Source: Ignavibacteriales bacterium (GTDB lineage Bacteria; Bacteroidota; Ignavibacteria; Ignavibacteriales; Melioribacteraceae). Taken from it: a stretch of DNA of 64,000 nt. The stretch is from positions 1,054,001-1,118,000 of the forward strand of contig JAPLFF010000007.1 in assembly GCA_026390775.1 (NCBI GenBank). The letters are read 5' to 3'. The notes under the pieces were generated by a model, which was not told the DNA's origin, searched no databases, and saw only the letters and a list, made by a program, of their open reading frames with translations. Position numbers and translations under genes: made by a program. Below, piece by piece: positions 18,028 through 25,934 of this stretch. Each line of letters begins with the position of its first letter. The stretch's first letter is position 1.

Positions 18028-18678
18028 TCAATGAAATAATTTTAAAAGAATTTCTTTTTTAATAATATGTTTTCCTTCAAAAAGTATCAAAGAATATTTA
18101 ATATTATTTTTCCCCAGGCGCTGTTCTTGTTCTTTAATTTGTTCGACAGAAATAAATTCGTCTTTATCACCGACCACAATGGTTAACTGTATCGAATTAA
18201 ATAATTCTTTCGATAATTCAAGATCAACATCTGGAGGCACTCCTCCACCCCAAAGTATTAATCGGTCTATTTTTGATTTACCTTTTGCAATCCACCTACA
18301 AGCAGCTACCGTTCCTTGAGAAAATCCAAGAACTGTTATTTTGGTTTTTAATAACAAACCGAAATTGATTACGTCGTCGTATACAATGTCTAAATAATTA
18401 ACATAATCTTTAATTTCATTTTCGCGATCCTCTTTTGTCATCCAAGTAGAGCCGACTTTTCCGCTGAATCCTTTAATATAAAATCTATTTAATGCTTCGG
18501 GGGCAATAATCAATGTAGTTTCATTTATTATCGGTTCAAAAAATTTAATAAAGTATTCTGCAAGCTGCCCGTAACCATGCAAAACTATTAAAACTGATTT
18601 TATTTTCTCTGAAGGTTTGCCAATTAGAAAATATCGTGCGGTTTTTTGTGTTGTAATATTTTTTGTGATTAGGTTCAT
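18028..18678 (-). CDS. Alpha/beta hydrolase, phospholipase/carboxylesterase type
   Basis: 216 residues, the size of the small carboxylesterase/phospholipase family. The oxyanion-hole motif is LIVLHGYGQ near 30-38, the nucleophile is S120 in GFSQGT, the acid is probably D173 in VVGDKDEF, and the base is H204 in FEGKHII. The triad is thus complete and in the usual order. There is no signal peptide, so it is cytoplasmic. Its start codon overlaps the stop of the upstream HEAT gene by 4 bp (ATGA). It is the last gene of a seven-member minus-strand run. The substrate is unknown. Confidence 0.88.
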   Translation of the reverse strand: MNLITKNITTQKTARYFLIGKPSEKIKSVLIVLHGYGQLAEYFIKFFEPIINETTLIIAPEALNRFYIKGFSGKVGSTWMTKEDRENEIKDYVNYLDIVYDDVINFGLLLKTKITVLGFSQGTVAACRWIAKGKSKIDRLILWGGGVPPDVDLELSKELFNSIQLTIVVGDKDEFISVEQIKEQEQRLGKNNIKYSLILFEGKHIIKKEILLKLFH

Positions 18679-19199
18679 TTAATTTTATTGAAGTCCGCTA
18701 GAAGATGTCTCCCTCTTGCTTTAATTGCCGGGGCACCGGTTAGCATTTGCTTTTCAATCTCCATACGTACACTTTTCAAATATTTCCTTTCCTTCATCGC
18801 GTGCGTTGCAAGTGATTGCATGCATGCAACTTTAACTATTATGCTGTCCGATGTGTTTAGCCATTTATACAATGCGTTAAATGCTTTTACTAATTCTTTT
18901 GGCGTAAGTTTTAAATAACCGATCATTAAAGCAATGTGCCATATAACTTCTTTCTGTTCAAACTTATTTAAGTTTTTTAGAATTATAGATTTTTTCTTTT
19001 GAATCATTTTCGGAAATCTTACTGCGACTTTTTCAACTGCGTCGGCACATCTTGCACGCACAACTTTATCGCTGTTAAATATTCCCTCAAAGACTTCGTC
19101 AAATAAAATTGGATCACTTGTTACAAGCTGAACAACTTCGTTTGATTTTCCTATTGAGCGGAGATCGTTGCCCGTAAGCAGATCATAAATCGTGGGCAT
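18675..19199 (-). CDS. HEAT-like repeat protein
   Basis: 174 residues, all helical. HEAT-like pairs are visible: FEGIFNSDKVVRARCADAVEK at about 37-57, then FEQKEVIWHIALMIGYLKL, then IIVKVACMQSLATHA, then PAIKARGRHLLADFNKIK at the end. No signal peptide or catalytic motif is present. Such small HEAT proteins usually bind other proteins or DNA; related DNA glycosylases of the AlkD kind are longer and keep an Asp and Trp set that I do not see here. It sits directly between the MOSC gene, with no gap, and the hydrolase gene, with a 4-bp overlap, so it is translated with them. Confidence 0.7.
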   Translation of the reverse strand: MPTIYDLLTGNDLRSIGKSNEVVQLVTSDPILFDEVFEGIFNSDKVVRARCADAVEKVAVRFPKMIQKKKSIILKNLNKFEQKEVIWHIALMIGYLKLTPKELVKAFNALYKWLNTSDSIIVKVACMQSLATHAMKERKYLKSVRMEIEKQMLTGAPAIKARGRHLLADFNKIK

Positions 19200-20012
19200 T
19201 TATTTAAGTTCCAATATTTCTATTTCATCGCCAACTTTTAATGTGCCGTTTCCTTCGTGTAAAAGATTCTGCCCAAAATAAATTTTGTTGTTAAAACTTC
19301 TATAAGTAGATAATGTTTTTAAGGGTTCTTCTTTTTTTTCTGCGGTGTCTTGATTGACGGTGGTTAAAACACAGCGCGAACATGGTTTTACTAAATTAAA
19401 TACTATTTCACCTATTCTTATCATCTTCCATTTGTCTTCATCAAAAGGATTTCCTCCCTTGAAAACAAAATTTGGTCTGAACCTGTTCATCGGTAATTTT
19501 TCTTTAAGCCGGCTATTTAAATCATCCAAAGAAGATTGCCCGATCATCATAAATGGATATGCATCGGCAAAACTAACTATTTCGTTGTCTGCGGCAAATG
19601 CTCGATCTACTAACCGTTGTGTTCCATCGTGCATGTAAACCAATCTGCATTTAATGCCTAATGCATCGCTTAGCCATTCGTCGGCATATTTACCAACAAC
19701 ACGCGCTTCAACCAGGTCTTGCCAAATGCTTACCAGAACAATTTCTACGCTTTCGTGATAAATTGGAATTACAAGCGGAGGAATATCTTTTGTCTTATGT
19801 CCTAAAATTAATTTATTGCCGTTGATCTTTGTCTTGATCAACGCTAACTGCGGGTGTGTTTGCTGTGTAATAAATTTTCCTTCGTTATTGATTATCAACC
19901 ATCTTCGGTCATGTTTTAGTCCGCGGTCTGTTACATCAGAATTTTGCAGAGAAATTCCACCAAGGGATTTAACTGGGTAGATGTTGATTTCAGTAAGAAT
20001 ATATTTTGCCAT
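19200..20012 (-). CDS. MOSC domain-containing protein
   Basis: 270 residues with the two-part layout of YcbX/mARC-like proteins. An N-terminal beta-barrel carries INIYPVKSLGGISLQ and the HDRRWLIINNEGKFITQ motif. The MOSC domain proper carries FRPNFVFKGGNPFDED and VKPCSRCVLTTVNQ, where the first Cys is the expected molybdenum-cofactor ligand. The C-terminal ferredoxin domain found in some relatives is absent. MOSC proteins reduce N-hydroxylated compounds or carry sulfur to metal centres; which one applies is unknown. Its stop is directly followed by the start of the HEAT gene. Confidence 0.88.
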   Translation of the reverse strand: MAKYILTEINIYPVKSLGGISLQNSDVTDRGLKHDRRWLIINNEGKFITQQTHPQLALIKTKINGNKLILGHKTKDIPPLVIPIYHESVEIVLVSIWQDLVEARVVGKYADEWLSDALGIKCRLVYMHDGTQRLVDRAFAADNEIVSFADAYPFMMIGQSSLDDLNSRLKEKLPMNRFRPNFVFKGGNPFDEDKWKMIRIGEIVFNLVKPCSRCVLTTVNQDTAEKKEEPLKTLSTYRSFNNKIYFGQNLLHEGNGTLKVGDEIEILELK

Positions 20013-20021
20013 ATTACTAAT

Positions 20022-20325
20022 TCATTCTAAGACTTTTAATTTCCTAAATATTGCGCGAGAAGATTCGTCTCTAAGCTTACGAACTTCATCAAATGTTTTT
20101 GCCTCAATATTGAAAGCAAATAAATAAACATTTTTCTCTTTTTCAACATATCCTACGAGCCATCCGATAAAGGTGCCGTCTTCTTTAGTACCTGTACCAG
20201 TTTTATATTTCAAGACGGAATGTTTATGCTTTTCTTCCGACATTAGAATCATAATTCGTTTTATCCTTTTGCGCAGAAAGTACTGTTGATATTAACATCA
20301 TAGATAAAAAAAATAATTCCTTCAT
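20022..20325 (-). pseudogene. Class D beta-lactamase remnant (signal peptide joined to KTG tail)
   Basis: On the minus strand ATG 20325, right after the stop of the upstream gene, starts a signal peptide: MKELFFLSMMLISTVLSAQ. This frame ends after 33 codons. In another frame, from about 20270 to 20022, comes MILMSEEKHKHSVL, then YKTGTGTKEDGTFIGWLVGY, then VEKEKNVYLFAFNIEA. This is the C-terminal part of OXA-type (class D) beta-lactamases with the KTG box and the GWLVGYVE strand. The middle, with the SxxK nucleophile, the SxV and YGN boxes and roughly 160 residues, is missing, and the halves are out of frame. So this is a dead gene formed by an internal deletion. It sits within an otherwise tight operon. 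Confidence 0.82.
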
Positions 20326-21834
20326 TTATGGCCTTTTCTCCATAAAGATAGAAAAATTATCCGGCGGTGTTGGCACATGATATAGATTAAAATATCTTCC
20401 ATTAAAAATCATTCGTGAAGATTCCGGCAATGCAGGCTCGGGGAATGGATTGCCCATCATGCCGGCGGGACCGAATGATGACTTATCTTTTTTCTGTTGA
20501 AGGAATAAAACATTAGCGTAAGCCCGCCAATAATTTTTTGTTAATGATTCTTGTCGAGTTACAGCAGTTCGGAAAATCCAAGCCGACCAGAACTCCATTC
20601 CGTGTCTTGCAACAATAATCGAATTGCCGTTAGGGGGAATAGTTTTTTCCATTTCTACCAGCTCTGCGTAAAGTTTTTCGTTCATATTAGATTGTGTGCC
20701 TTTGCCCACAACAATAAAAATCGAAAAAATTATTATTAACAAAACAGTTTCTGTTAAAAAAGATTTCGCGGTTACGCTTGAAATTTTATTGTAGATAAAA
20801 GGAAGAAGCGGTATTACAGGAAGATAGCTCATAAAATAGAGCCGCTGGGCTGCATCTATTCCAAGAAAAGGAGAAGCCAAAAAGAACGATAGAATTATGC
20901 AAGCCAGAATAAACGGACGAGTTTTTAGTTCCAGTGTTCTAAAATTTCTAATAAACAAAACCAAAGAAATAATTGCAACCAAATTCACTAACAAGATATC
21001 AATCATATCAAGCGGTGAAATAACAGGTTTCTGTTGAAGAATAAAATAGATCAGCTGGTTGCGGAATATTTCTAACGGTATATTAATAAAAACTCTGGTT
21101 CGCCACGGACTTGTTATATAAACGATTCCTATGCATACTGCAACTATTACAACAACTCCGGATATAACCTTTAGAAGTTTTTTAAGTGTATAACGCAGTT
21201 CATATTTCAAAATTAAATTGAGAAGAACTATTGTTACGGCAACCGAAATACATCCATAGTGAGTTAATCCGGTAAGTAGTAAAAACAAAAAGGTTAACAA
21301 AAAATTTTTTCTACTTGACTCCTCAAAACTACGGTAGAGCCAATACATCAAACAGAATAACCACAAAACACCAAGTGCGTTTTTTTGGAAATCGGAGATC
21401 AGCATCAAGGGAGAAAAATATAAAACTGATAGCGCAGAGATGAGCGCTGGCAAATAGATTTTTTCTTGTTTGCCAAAAATTCTTTTTGTTAAAGCATACG
21501 CAGGTATAATTGATAAAGCGGGAATGATTGAATCGAAAAGCCGTGTTGCTAAATCAACGGAAGAATCTATATTGCCAAAACCTAAATGAAATAAGATCCA
21601 GGCAAGTCCTGCTTCCAGCCAAAACAGCAAAGGGAATTCGACAAACTCAAGCCGTCCATTTTCTAATAATGACCGTGCTTGAACAAGATAATATGCACCA
21701 TTGTTGCCAGGTATATATTTAGTACTGAAATTTGTGTGAAGACGAATTGCAGAAGCGACGATTATCAAAAATGCCAGCAAAACCCATTCAAGGTTCTTTC
21801 TGTTTGTTAGACTTATGGATGATTGATACATCAT
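20326..21834 (-). CDS. Multi-pass membrane protein, GT-C glycosyltransferase-like
   Basis: 502 residues with about ten or more membrane spans (LEWVLLAFLIIVASAIRL, ALSIIPAYALTKRIF, FLLTFLFLLLTGLTHYG, VVVIVAVCIGIVYI, ILACIILSFFLASPFLGI). After the first span comes the loop TKYIPGNNGAYYLVQARSLL, where GT-C enzymes carry their acidic metal or lipid-phosphate site; here the usual DD/DE pair is not evident. The last 110 residues form a soluble domain (NSIIVARHGMEFWSAWIFRT). The layout resembles oligosaccharyltransferase or PMT-like GT-C enzymes, but without the acidic pair the activity is uncertain. It is directly followed by the beta-lactamase remnant and preceded by the VOC gene at 10 bp. Confidence 0.65.
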   Translation of the reverse strand: MMYQSSISLTNRKNLEWVLLAFLIIVASAIRLHTNFSTKYIPGNNGAYYLVQARSLLENGRLEFVEFPLLFWLEAGLAWILFHLGFGNIDSSVDLATRLFDSIIPALSIIPAYALTKRIFGKQEKIYLPALISALSVLYFSPLMLISDFQKNALGVLWLFCLMYWLYRSFEESSRKNFLLTFLFLLLTGLTHYGCISVAVTIVLLNLILKYELRYTLKKLLKVISGVVVIVAVCIGIVYITSPWRTRVFINIPLEIFRNQLIYFILQQKPVISPLDMIDILLVNLVAIISLVLFIRNFRTLELKTRPFILACIILSFFLASPFLGIDAAQRLYFMSYLPVIPLLPFIYNKISSVTAKSFLTETVLLIIIFSIFIVVGKGTQSNMNEKLYAELVEMEKTIPPNGNSIIVARHGMEFWSAWIFRTAVTRQESLTKNYWRAYANVLFLQQKKDKSSFGPAGMMGNPFPEPALPESSRMIFNGRYFNLYHVPTPPDNFSIFMEKRP

Positions 21835-21844
21835 AATGAGGAGA

Positions 21845-22174
21845 TCACTTTTTTGATAATTGTATAAATTCTATCGGTGCACCGTTATCAACAATAAAAG
21901 CAACCATTACACCGGGCGACGGACTATTTGGTTCAATCAAAATTTCTTTCCCTTCGAGCACTTTCATCAGATCATCAACTTCGAATGCAATATGAGGAAC
22001 TGTTTTTACCAATTCCGGCGTTGTCGAATCTTGTTCGAAGCGCATCCATTCTATTTTATACGGACTTGTATCGTAACCGGAGACATAAACTTTGAATTCT
22101 TCAAGGTAGGTTTCTCCATCTCGTTTTTCTTTTGTCGGAATACCCAGATGATGATATTTTAGATCGGCGTGCAT
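21845..22174 (-). CDS. VOC (glyoxalase-like) family protein
   Basis: 109 residues forming one vicinal-oxygen-chelate module: LKYHHLGIPTKEKRDGETYL at the N terminus, VPHIAFEVDDLMKVLEG in the middle and NGAPIEFIQL at the end. The first His (HHLGI), the middle His (PHIAFEV) and the final Glu (PIEFI) are the usual metal ligands. The substrate is unknown. It lies 5 bp downstream of the lipocalin-like gene and 10 bp upstream of the membrane protein gene, in one operon. Confidence 0.82.
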   Translation of the reverse strand: MHADLKYHHLGIPTKEKRDGETYLEEFKVYVSGYDTSPYKIEWMRFEQDSTTPELVKTVPHIAFEVDDLMKVLEGKEILIEPNSPSPGVMVAFIVDNGAPIEFIQLSKK

Positions 22175-22179
22175 TCGGT

Positions 22180-22707
22180 TTAGATTTTCTTTTTTACAAC
22201 CCCATCTAAATATTTTGAGAACTCTTCGGGTTTACCCGGAGAAGCAATTTCAAAAGAAACTTTTAGTCTCTCGTTATCAAGCTTTGTATAAGTGAACCGA
22301 AATCTTGGCGCTGACGGAATTACATCGCTTGTTAGGACAAGCGCACTTAAATCTGAAGAAAAATTTGTTGTATAATGAATCACGTGTCCTTCGTTATCAA
22401 AATAAATTGCCCGCACCAAATTGTTCTCATGATAATGTATTAATACATTATCATGAGTAAATGCGGATTTATTTGCTGTTGCGGGATACTCAGTATGGTT
22501 TTTTCTAACCAGAATTTGGTCCTGTAAAGCAAAATAAAAAGTGATCTGACCGGACCCTTCGCCTGGTGCGCCCGTTCCTTCTCCGGTCCATTCGCCAATC
22601 AAAAATTTAAAAGCGTTCCAGTTACTTTTTGCAGTTTGACAAAAGAAATTGTTAAGAGCCCCCATTAATATTAAAATTAGAAATATTTTAGCTGCTCCAT
22701 TCCGCAT
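22180..22707 (-). CDS. Secreted lipocalin-like (DUF1579-type) protein
   Basis: 175 residues with a signal peptide (AKIFLILILMGALNNFFCQ). The Cys near its end might be a lipobox (NNFFC), but the context is poor. The mature part starts with NAFKFLIGEWTGEGTGAPGE, the opening strand of small calycin/lipocalin-like barrels (DUF1579 or heme-binding beta-barrel type). Alternating strands follow (ITFYFALQDQILVRKNH, VLIHYHENNLVRAIYFD, RLKVSFEIASPG). The function is unknown, perhaps ligand binding. It is the first gene of the minus-strand run ending at 18028. A 32-bp perfect palindrome lies within its coding sequence. Confidence 0.65.
   Translation of the reverse strand: MRNGAAKIFLILILMGALNNFFCQTAKSNWNAFKFLIGEWTGEGTGAPGEGSGQITFYFALQDQILVRKNHTEYPATANKSAFTHDNVLIHYHENNLVRAIYFDNEGHVIHYTTNFSSDLSALVLTSDVIPSAPRFRFTYTKLDNERLKVSFEIASPGKPEEFSKYLDGVVKKKI
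22426..22457. repeat. 32-bp perfect palindrome inside a coding sequence
   Basis: The arms CTCATGATAATGTATT and AATACATTATCATGAG are exact reverse complements with no spacer. On the minus strand the site encodes the residues around HDNVLIHYHE of the lipocalin-like protein. Confidence 0.9.
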
Positions 22708-22851
22708 GAATCACTCCGCAGTTATTTAGATTAATCTTGTTCTTGTTTGGTAAAATCGAAAAAAGAAATGATAAGCACAACTTTACAAAAAGTAATAATT
22801 TATTATTGATCAAGCGATTTTTCAACAGTCGTGTTTTGTTGGTCAATTTAT

Positions 22852-23610
22852 TTATTTGTTTTTGAACGCTTTTATATAATTCTTTGTAAACTCACTAAGA
22901 ACAAGTTTTCCGCTTATCTCCGCGCGTTGTTCCAAAAGCTGGTCCCAGTTTTCGGTTCCTTCCCAAAAAACTTTTTTCATCTGAGAAATTGCTTCGAGAT
23001 TACAGCTTGAAATTTTTTTTACAAGAGCTGAAACCGCTTCATCAAGATCGTGATTATTTGCAAAGACTTTTGTGTATAGTCCGCTTTGCTTCGCCCAAAG
23101 TGAATCATGCCATTCTGCATCAATAGACATTGTAATAAACGCAGTCTTCCCAATTTTTCTTTCTATTGCCGGACCGACAACAAATGGACCAATGCCCAAT
23201 AACAACTCGCTCAATTTTACGGATGCTTCGCTAGAGGCAATAGTATAATCTGCCGCGGCAGCAATTCCAACTCCTCCTCCAACTGCTTTGCCCTGCACAC
23301 GTGCAATAATAAATTTTGGACATTTTCGCATAGCGTTGATTAATCTTGCAAAGCCCATAAAAAATTCTTTACCGCCTTTGAAATCTTTTATCTCAAGTAA
23401 TTCATCGAAAGAAGCACCGGCGCAAAATGCTTTTTCGCCTTCGCTACGGATTACTATAACATGTGCATGTTTATCTTCTGCAAATTTGTTGACCGCTTCT
23501 GTCATCTCCTTCAACATCTTAGCCGGTAAAGAATTGCTTTTAGGATGCATGAAATTAATTGTAGCAATTCCATTGATTATACTTGTTGTAACTTTTCCAT
23601 TCTTATCCAT
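22852..23610 (-). CDS. Enoyl-CoA hydratase/isomerase family protein
   Basis: 252 residues, typical for the crotonase family. The oxyanion-hole segments are SEGEKAFCAGASFDEL near 55-70 and VQGKAVGGGVGIAAAADY near 102-119. The first catalytic Glu position of true hydratases is not obvious (SSEASVKLSELLLGIGP has SELLLGI at the usual place). It could be a hydratase, an isomerase or a methylglutaconyl-CoA hydratase-like enzyme of fatty-acid or branched-chain breakdown. It is separated by 144 bp from the lipocalin-like gene, and 23 bp downstream of the HAD gene, with which it is probably transcribed. Confidence 0.9.
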   Translation of the reverse strand: MDKNGKVTTSIINGIATINFMHPKSNSLPAKMLKEMTEAVNKFAEDKHAHVIVIRSEGEKAFCAGASFDELLEIKDFKGGKEFFMGFARLINAMRKCPKFIIARVQGKAVGGGVGIAAAADYTIASSEASVKLSELLLGIGPFVVGPAIERKIGKTAFITMSIDAEWHDSLWAKQSGLYTKVFANNHDLDEAVSALVKKISSCNLEAISQMKKVFWEGTENWDQLLEQRAEISGKLVLSEFTKNYIKAFKNK

Positions 23611-23633
23611 GGTTCATCTCCTCAAAAATTATT

Positions 23634-24278
23634 CTATCTACTAACTATATAATCTACGTCGAGAATATTGTCAATAATAAAATCCGGAAATTCTTTTTTC
23701 AATTCTTCTGCTGTTCTATATCCGTAAGTTACTGCACAAGTTTTGGAGTCGGCATTTTTTCCGCATTGAACATCTAATTCGGAATCTCCAACAATCAATG
23801 TTTCTGCAATATCAATATTTAAATCGTTGCAAATTTTAAGCAGCGGTTCAGGTGATGGTTTGTGTGCAATTCCAGGTCTTCTTCCCATTACATAATCGAA
23901 CTTATCAAATAATTTAAAATGACTAAGAATTCTTTCTGCGTGATCTTGTCCCTTTGTTGTAAGCAAAGCTGTTTTGATATTTTTTCTCTGCAATTTATTT
24001 ATGATCTCATTTACTCCAGGATAAACGACCGATAAATCGATGTAATCGAAATAGATTGATTTATAAATGTTAATAAATTTTTCAAAATCCGGAACACTAA
24101 AACCAAATTGAGTGAAAATATCTTCGAAATGCATTCCGATTGTTTTGTAAAAATCCTCTTCGGGCATCTTTGGATAAATATTTATTTCTCTAAGCGCATG
24201 AAGTGTTGCTTTATAAATTGTTTTGTGGGAAGAGATGAGTGTTCCATCTAGATCAAAGACAACAAGGTTAATGTTCAT
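23634..24278 (-). CDS. HAD family hydrolase, phosphoglycolate phosphatase-like
   Basis: 214 residues with all HAD motifs: motif I VVFDLDGTLIS with D9 as nucleophile and D11 as acid, motif II LLTTKG, motif III lysine in GIAHKPSPEP, and motif IV VGDSELDVQCG. The helical cap between motifs I and II is the small alpha-helical type of Gph/PGP and beta-phosphoglucomutase. It probably removes phosphate from a small sugar phosphate or phosphoglycolate. No partner gene fixes the substrate. Confidence 0.9.
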   Translation of the reverse strand: MNINLVVFDLDGTLISSHKTIYKATLHALREINIYPKMPEEDFYKTIGMHFEDIFTQFGFSVPDFEKFINIYKSIYFDYIDLSVVYPGVNEIINKLQRKNIKTALLTTKGQDHAERILSHFKLFDKFDYVMGRRPGIAHKPSPEPLLKICNDLNIDIAETLIVGDSELDVQCGKNADSKTCAVTYGYRTAEELKKEFPDFIIDNILDVDYIVSR

Positions 24279-24330
24279 GTATAATTATTAATCAATGAGT
24301 TGAAAATATTTTCTGCAGATAGAAATAAAT

Positions 24331-24750
24331 CTAAACCGGCCACGCTCCAAGAATTGTTCCGAAGACAAGCATAACTATTAAATGATAACCAATATCAACA
24401 CCAAGCAGTTTTATTTTTTTCCCTTCGAATAGAGTATTGATCAACATCGGTGCAACTGTAAATCCGATCCAGCATAAAAACGCAACTCTAATTCCTTGCG
24501 GAATTGAATATGCGTCCATAAAAGTCATTATTTGTGCAAGACCAAAAGCCATCGCCAAATAGCTGATAAATGTTAGTCCATAAGTTTTAAATGGCTTAAA
24601 ATCTTTTTTAAGTTCTTCTTCAGATTTATCCAGTGACTCCATCCATATCTTTCCAAAAATAAAAGGACTATACCAAAATGAACCGAGCAACATTGCAATT
24701 ACCCCGCAAAGCAAAACTGCTAAATAATTAACTTGACCATGAAGAGCCAT
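24331..24750 (-). CDS. DUF1761 family small membrane protein
   Basis: 139 residues with four predicted membrane helices (LAVLLCGVIAMLLGSFWYSP, YGLTFISYLAMAFGLAQIM, VAFLCWIGFTVAPMLI, LIVMLVFGTILGAW). The pattern GSFWYSPFIFGKIWM after the first helix is characteristic of DUF1761. The function is unknown for the family. It is followed on the minus strand by the HAD gene at 52 bp; upstream lies the 7-bp repeat tract that separates it from the peptidase gene. Confidence 0.8.
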   Translation of the reverse strand: MALHGQVNYLAVLLCGVIAMLLGSFWYSPFIFGKIWMESLDKSEEELKKDFKPFKTYGLTFISYLAMAFGLAQIMTFMDAYSIPQGIRVAFLCWIGFTVAPMLINTLFEGKKIKLLGVDIGYHLIVMLVFGTILGAWPV

Positions 24751-24764
24751 TGGATCTCCTTTTT

Positions 24765-24847
24765 GAATTACGATTTGAGATTTTTGATTTACGAATTAAC
24801 GACTGTCGTAAAAATCCGAAATTGTAATTCGTAAATCATGTTTCTAA
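24765..24847. repeat. Degenerate 7-bp repeats in inverted arrangement
   Basis: The 99-bp gap is almost filled with units seven bases apart: GAATTAC GATTTGA, then GATTTTT GATTTAC, and on the other half AAATCCG AAATTGT, then AATTCGT AAATCAT. The right half is the reverse complement type of the left. GATTTACGAATTA (24786-24798) and TAATTCGTAAATC (24825-24837) pair perfectly. No gene is visible here. Confidence 0.75.
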
Positions 24848-24849
24848 TT

Positions 24850-25848
24850 TTATTCCTTATAAATTTTAATAACCAACTGCTCTCCGCTGATATGATATCC
24901 GCGGTACATTCCCTCGGTATTAAACGGCATTGCTATATTTCCGTTTTTATCAATTGCTATTATTCCGCCGTCGCCGCCCAATTGCGGTAATTTTTTCATT
25001 ATTACTTCGTTAGCGGCTTCGCTTAGAGTTAAATTTTTATAATCCATTAAATCAGAAATATCGCGAGCAATATTTAATCTAATAAAATATTCTCCGTATC
25101 CTGTTCCGGAAACAGCACACGTATTATTGTTGGCATAAGTTCCGGCGCCGATTATCGGTGAATCACCAACTCGCCCGAATTTTTTCATCATCATCCCGCC
25201 GGTAGAAGTACCCGCGGCAAGATTTCCGTTTTTATCCAGAGCAACACATCCAACTGTTCCGTGTTTTTCTTCTTTGGCTTTTTTATCCTTTGCTTCTTTC
25301 ATTTTTTGATACTGCTGCAATCTGTTCGGCGTAATGAAATAATTGTTATCAACCATCTCGATGTTATTCTCTTTTGCAAATTCTTCCGCACCTTCTCCTA
25401 TCATCATAACGTGGGGCGATTTATCCATTACCAGTCTTGCAAGTGTAATTGGATTTTTTACGTGCTTAATTCCTGCAACAGCCCCGGCTTTTAATGTTTT
25501 CCCGTCCATGATGGAGGCGTCTAATTCTGCAATGCCCTTCTCTGTTAACACAGCGCCTTTGCCGGCATTGAACAGCGGAGAATCTTCCATAATATTTATA
25601 ACCGCAACAACTGCATCGAGAGATGAACCGCCGTTTTCCAAAATCTTATATCCGGTTTCTAATGCTTCGTTGAGTTTAGAAACGTACTCCGCTTCTTTTT
25701 CAGGAGTCATATTTGATTTCAGAATTGTCCCGGCTCCTCCGTGAATTACAAGTCCGTATTTGTTTGATTGCGGGAAGGTTATTTGCGAAATGAATAATAG
25801 AAAAAGCAAAAAAAAGATTTTGGGATTATTCCCTTTTCTTACACACAC
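24850..25848 (-). CDS. Isoaspartyl peptidase/L-asparaginase (plant type, Ntn hydrolase)
   Basis: 332 residues of the type III asparaginase (IaaA) family. The N terminus is hydrophobic (IFFLLFLLFISQITFPQ), so the enzyme is exported. Key parts are VIHGGAGTI near 34-41, NAGKGAVLTEKG near 94-105, the nucleophile T198 in KHGTVGCVALD, and the GTSTGGMMMKK and SGTGYGEYFIR loops. The proenzyme cuts itself before T198 to release its active form. It splits isoaspartyl dipeptides or asparagine. It is a single gene between a terminator upstream and a 7-bp repeat tract downstream. Confidence 0.93.
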   Translation of the reverse strand: MCVRKGNNPKIFFLLFLLFISQITFPQSNKYGLVIHGGAGTILKSNMTPEKEAEYVSKLNEALETGYKILENGGSSLDAVVAVINIMEDSPLFNAGKGAVLTEKGIAELDASIMDGKTLKAGAVAGIKHVKNPITLARLVMDKSPHVMMIGEGAEEFAKENNIEMVDNNYFITPNRLQQYQKMKEAKDKKAKEEKHGTVGCVALDKNGNLAAGTSTGGMMMKKFGRVGDSPIIGAGTYANNNTCAVSGTGYGEYFIRLNIARDISDLMDYKNLTLSEAANEVIMKKLPQLGGDGGIIAIDKNGNIAMPFNTEGMYRGYHISGEQLVIKIYKE

Positions 25849-25864
25849 TTTTTACGCTCCTCTT

Positions 25865-25880
25865 TTGAATTGCAATTCAA
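25865..25880. promoter_or_regulatory. 16-bp palindrome upstream of the isoaspartyl peptidase gene
   Basis: TTGAATTGCAATTCAA is a perfect palindrome 16 bp upstream of the start at 25848 on minus. Its place suggests an operator; no regulator can be named. Confidence 0.35.
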
Positions 25881-25896
25881 CTTATCTTAACAAATT

Positions 25897-25917
25897 CTAA
25901 AAAGCAACCTTGCTTAT
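25897..25917 (-). terminator. Weak terminator after the membrane hydrolase gene
   Basis: Read on minus, AAGCA-AGGT-TGCTT is followed by TTTAG. It lies 20 bp past the stop of the gene at 25935-26585. The stem has only five pairs, so this is a modest candidate. Confidence 0.4.
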
Positions 25918-25934
25918 TAATGCAATTATTGATT

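Noticed and set aside
20253-20325. A separate small secreted peptide gene at the beta-lactamase remnant.
   Set aside because: The 33-codon frame has a good signal peptide, but the directly following class D tail explains both parts as one broken gene.
22426-22457. Resemblance of the 32-bp palindrome to a dif/Xer recombination site (ATAATGTAT...TTAT).
   Set aside because: The arms GATAA and TTATC are 12 bp apart rather than the fixed 6-bp centre of dif, it lies within a gene, and no xer gene is near.
24765-24847. CRISPR-like array in the repeated gap.
   Set aside because: Units are 7 bp, degenerate and without spacers; no cas gene is present.
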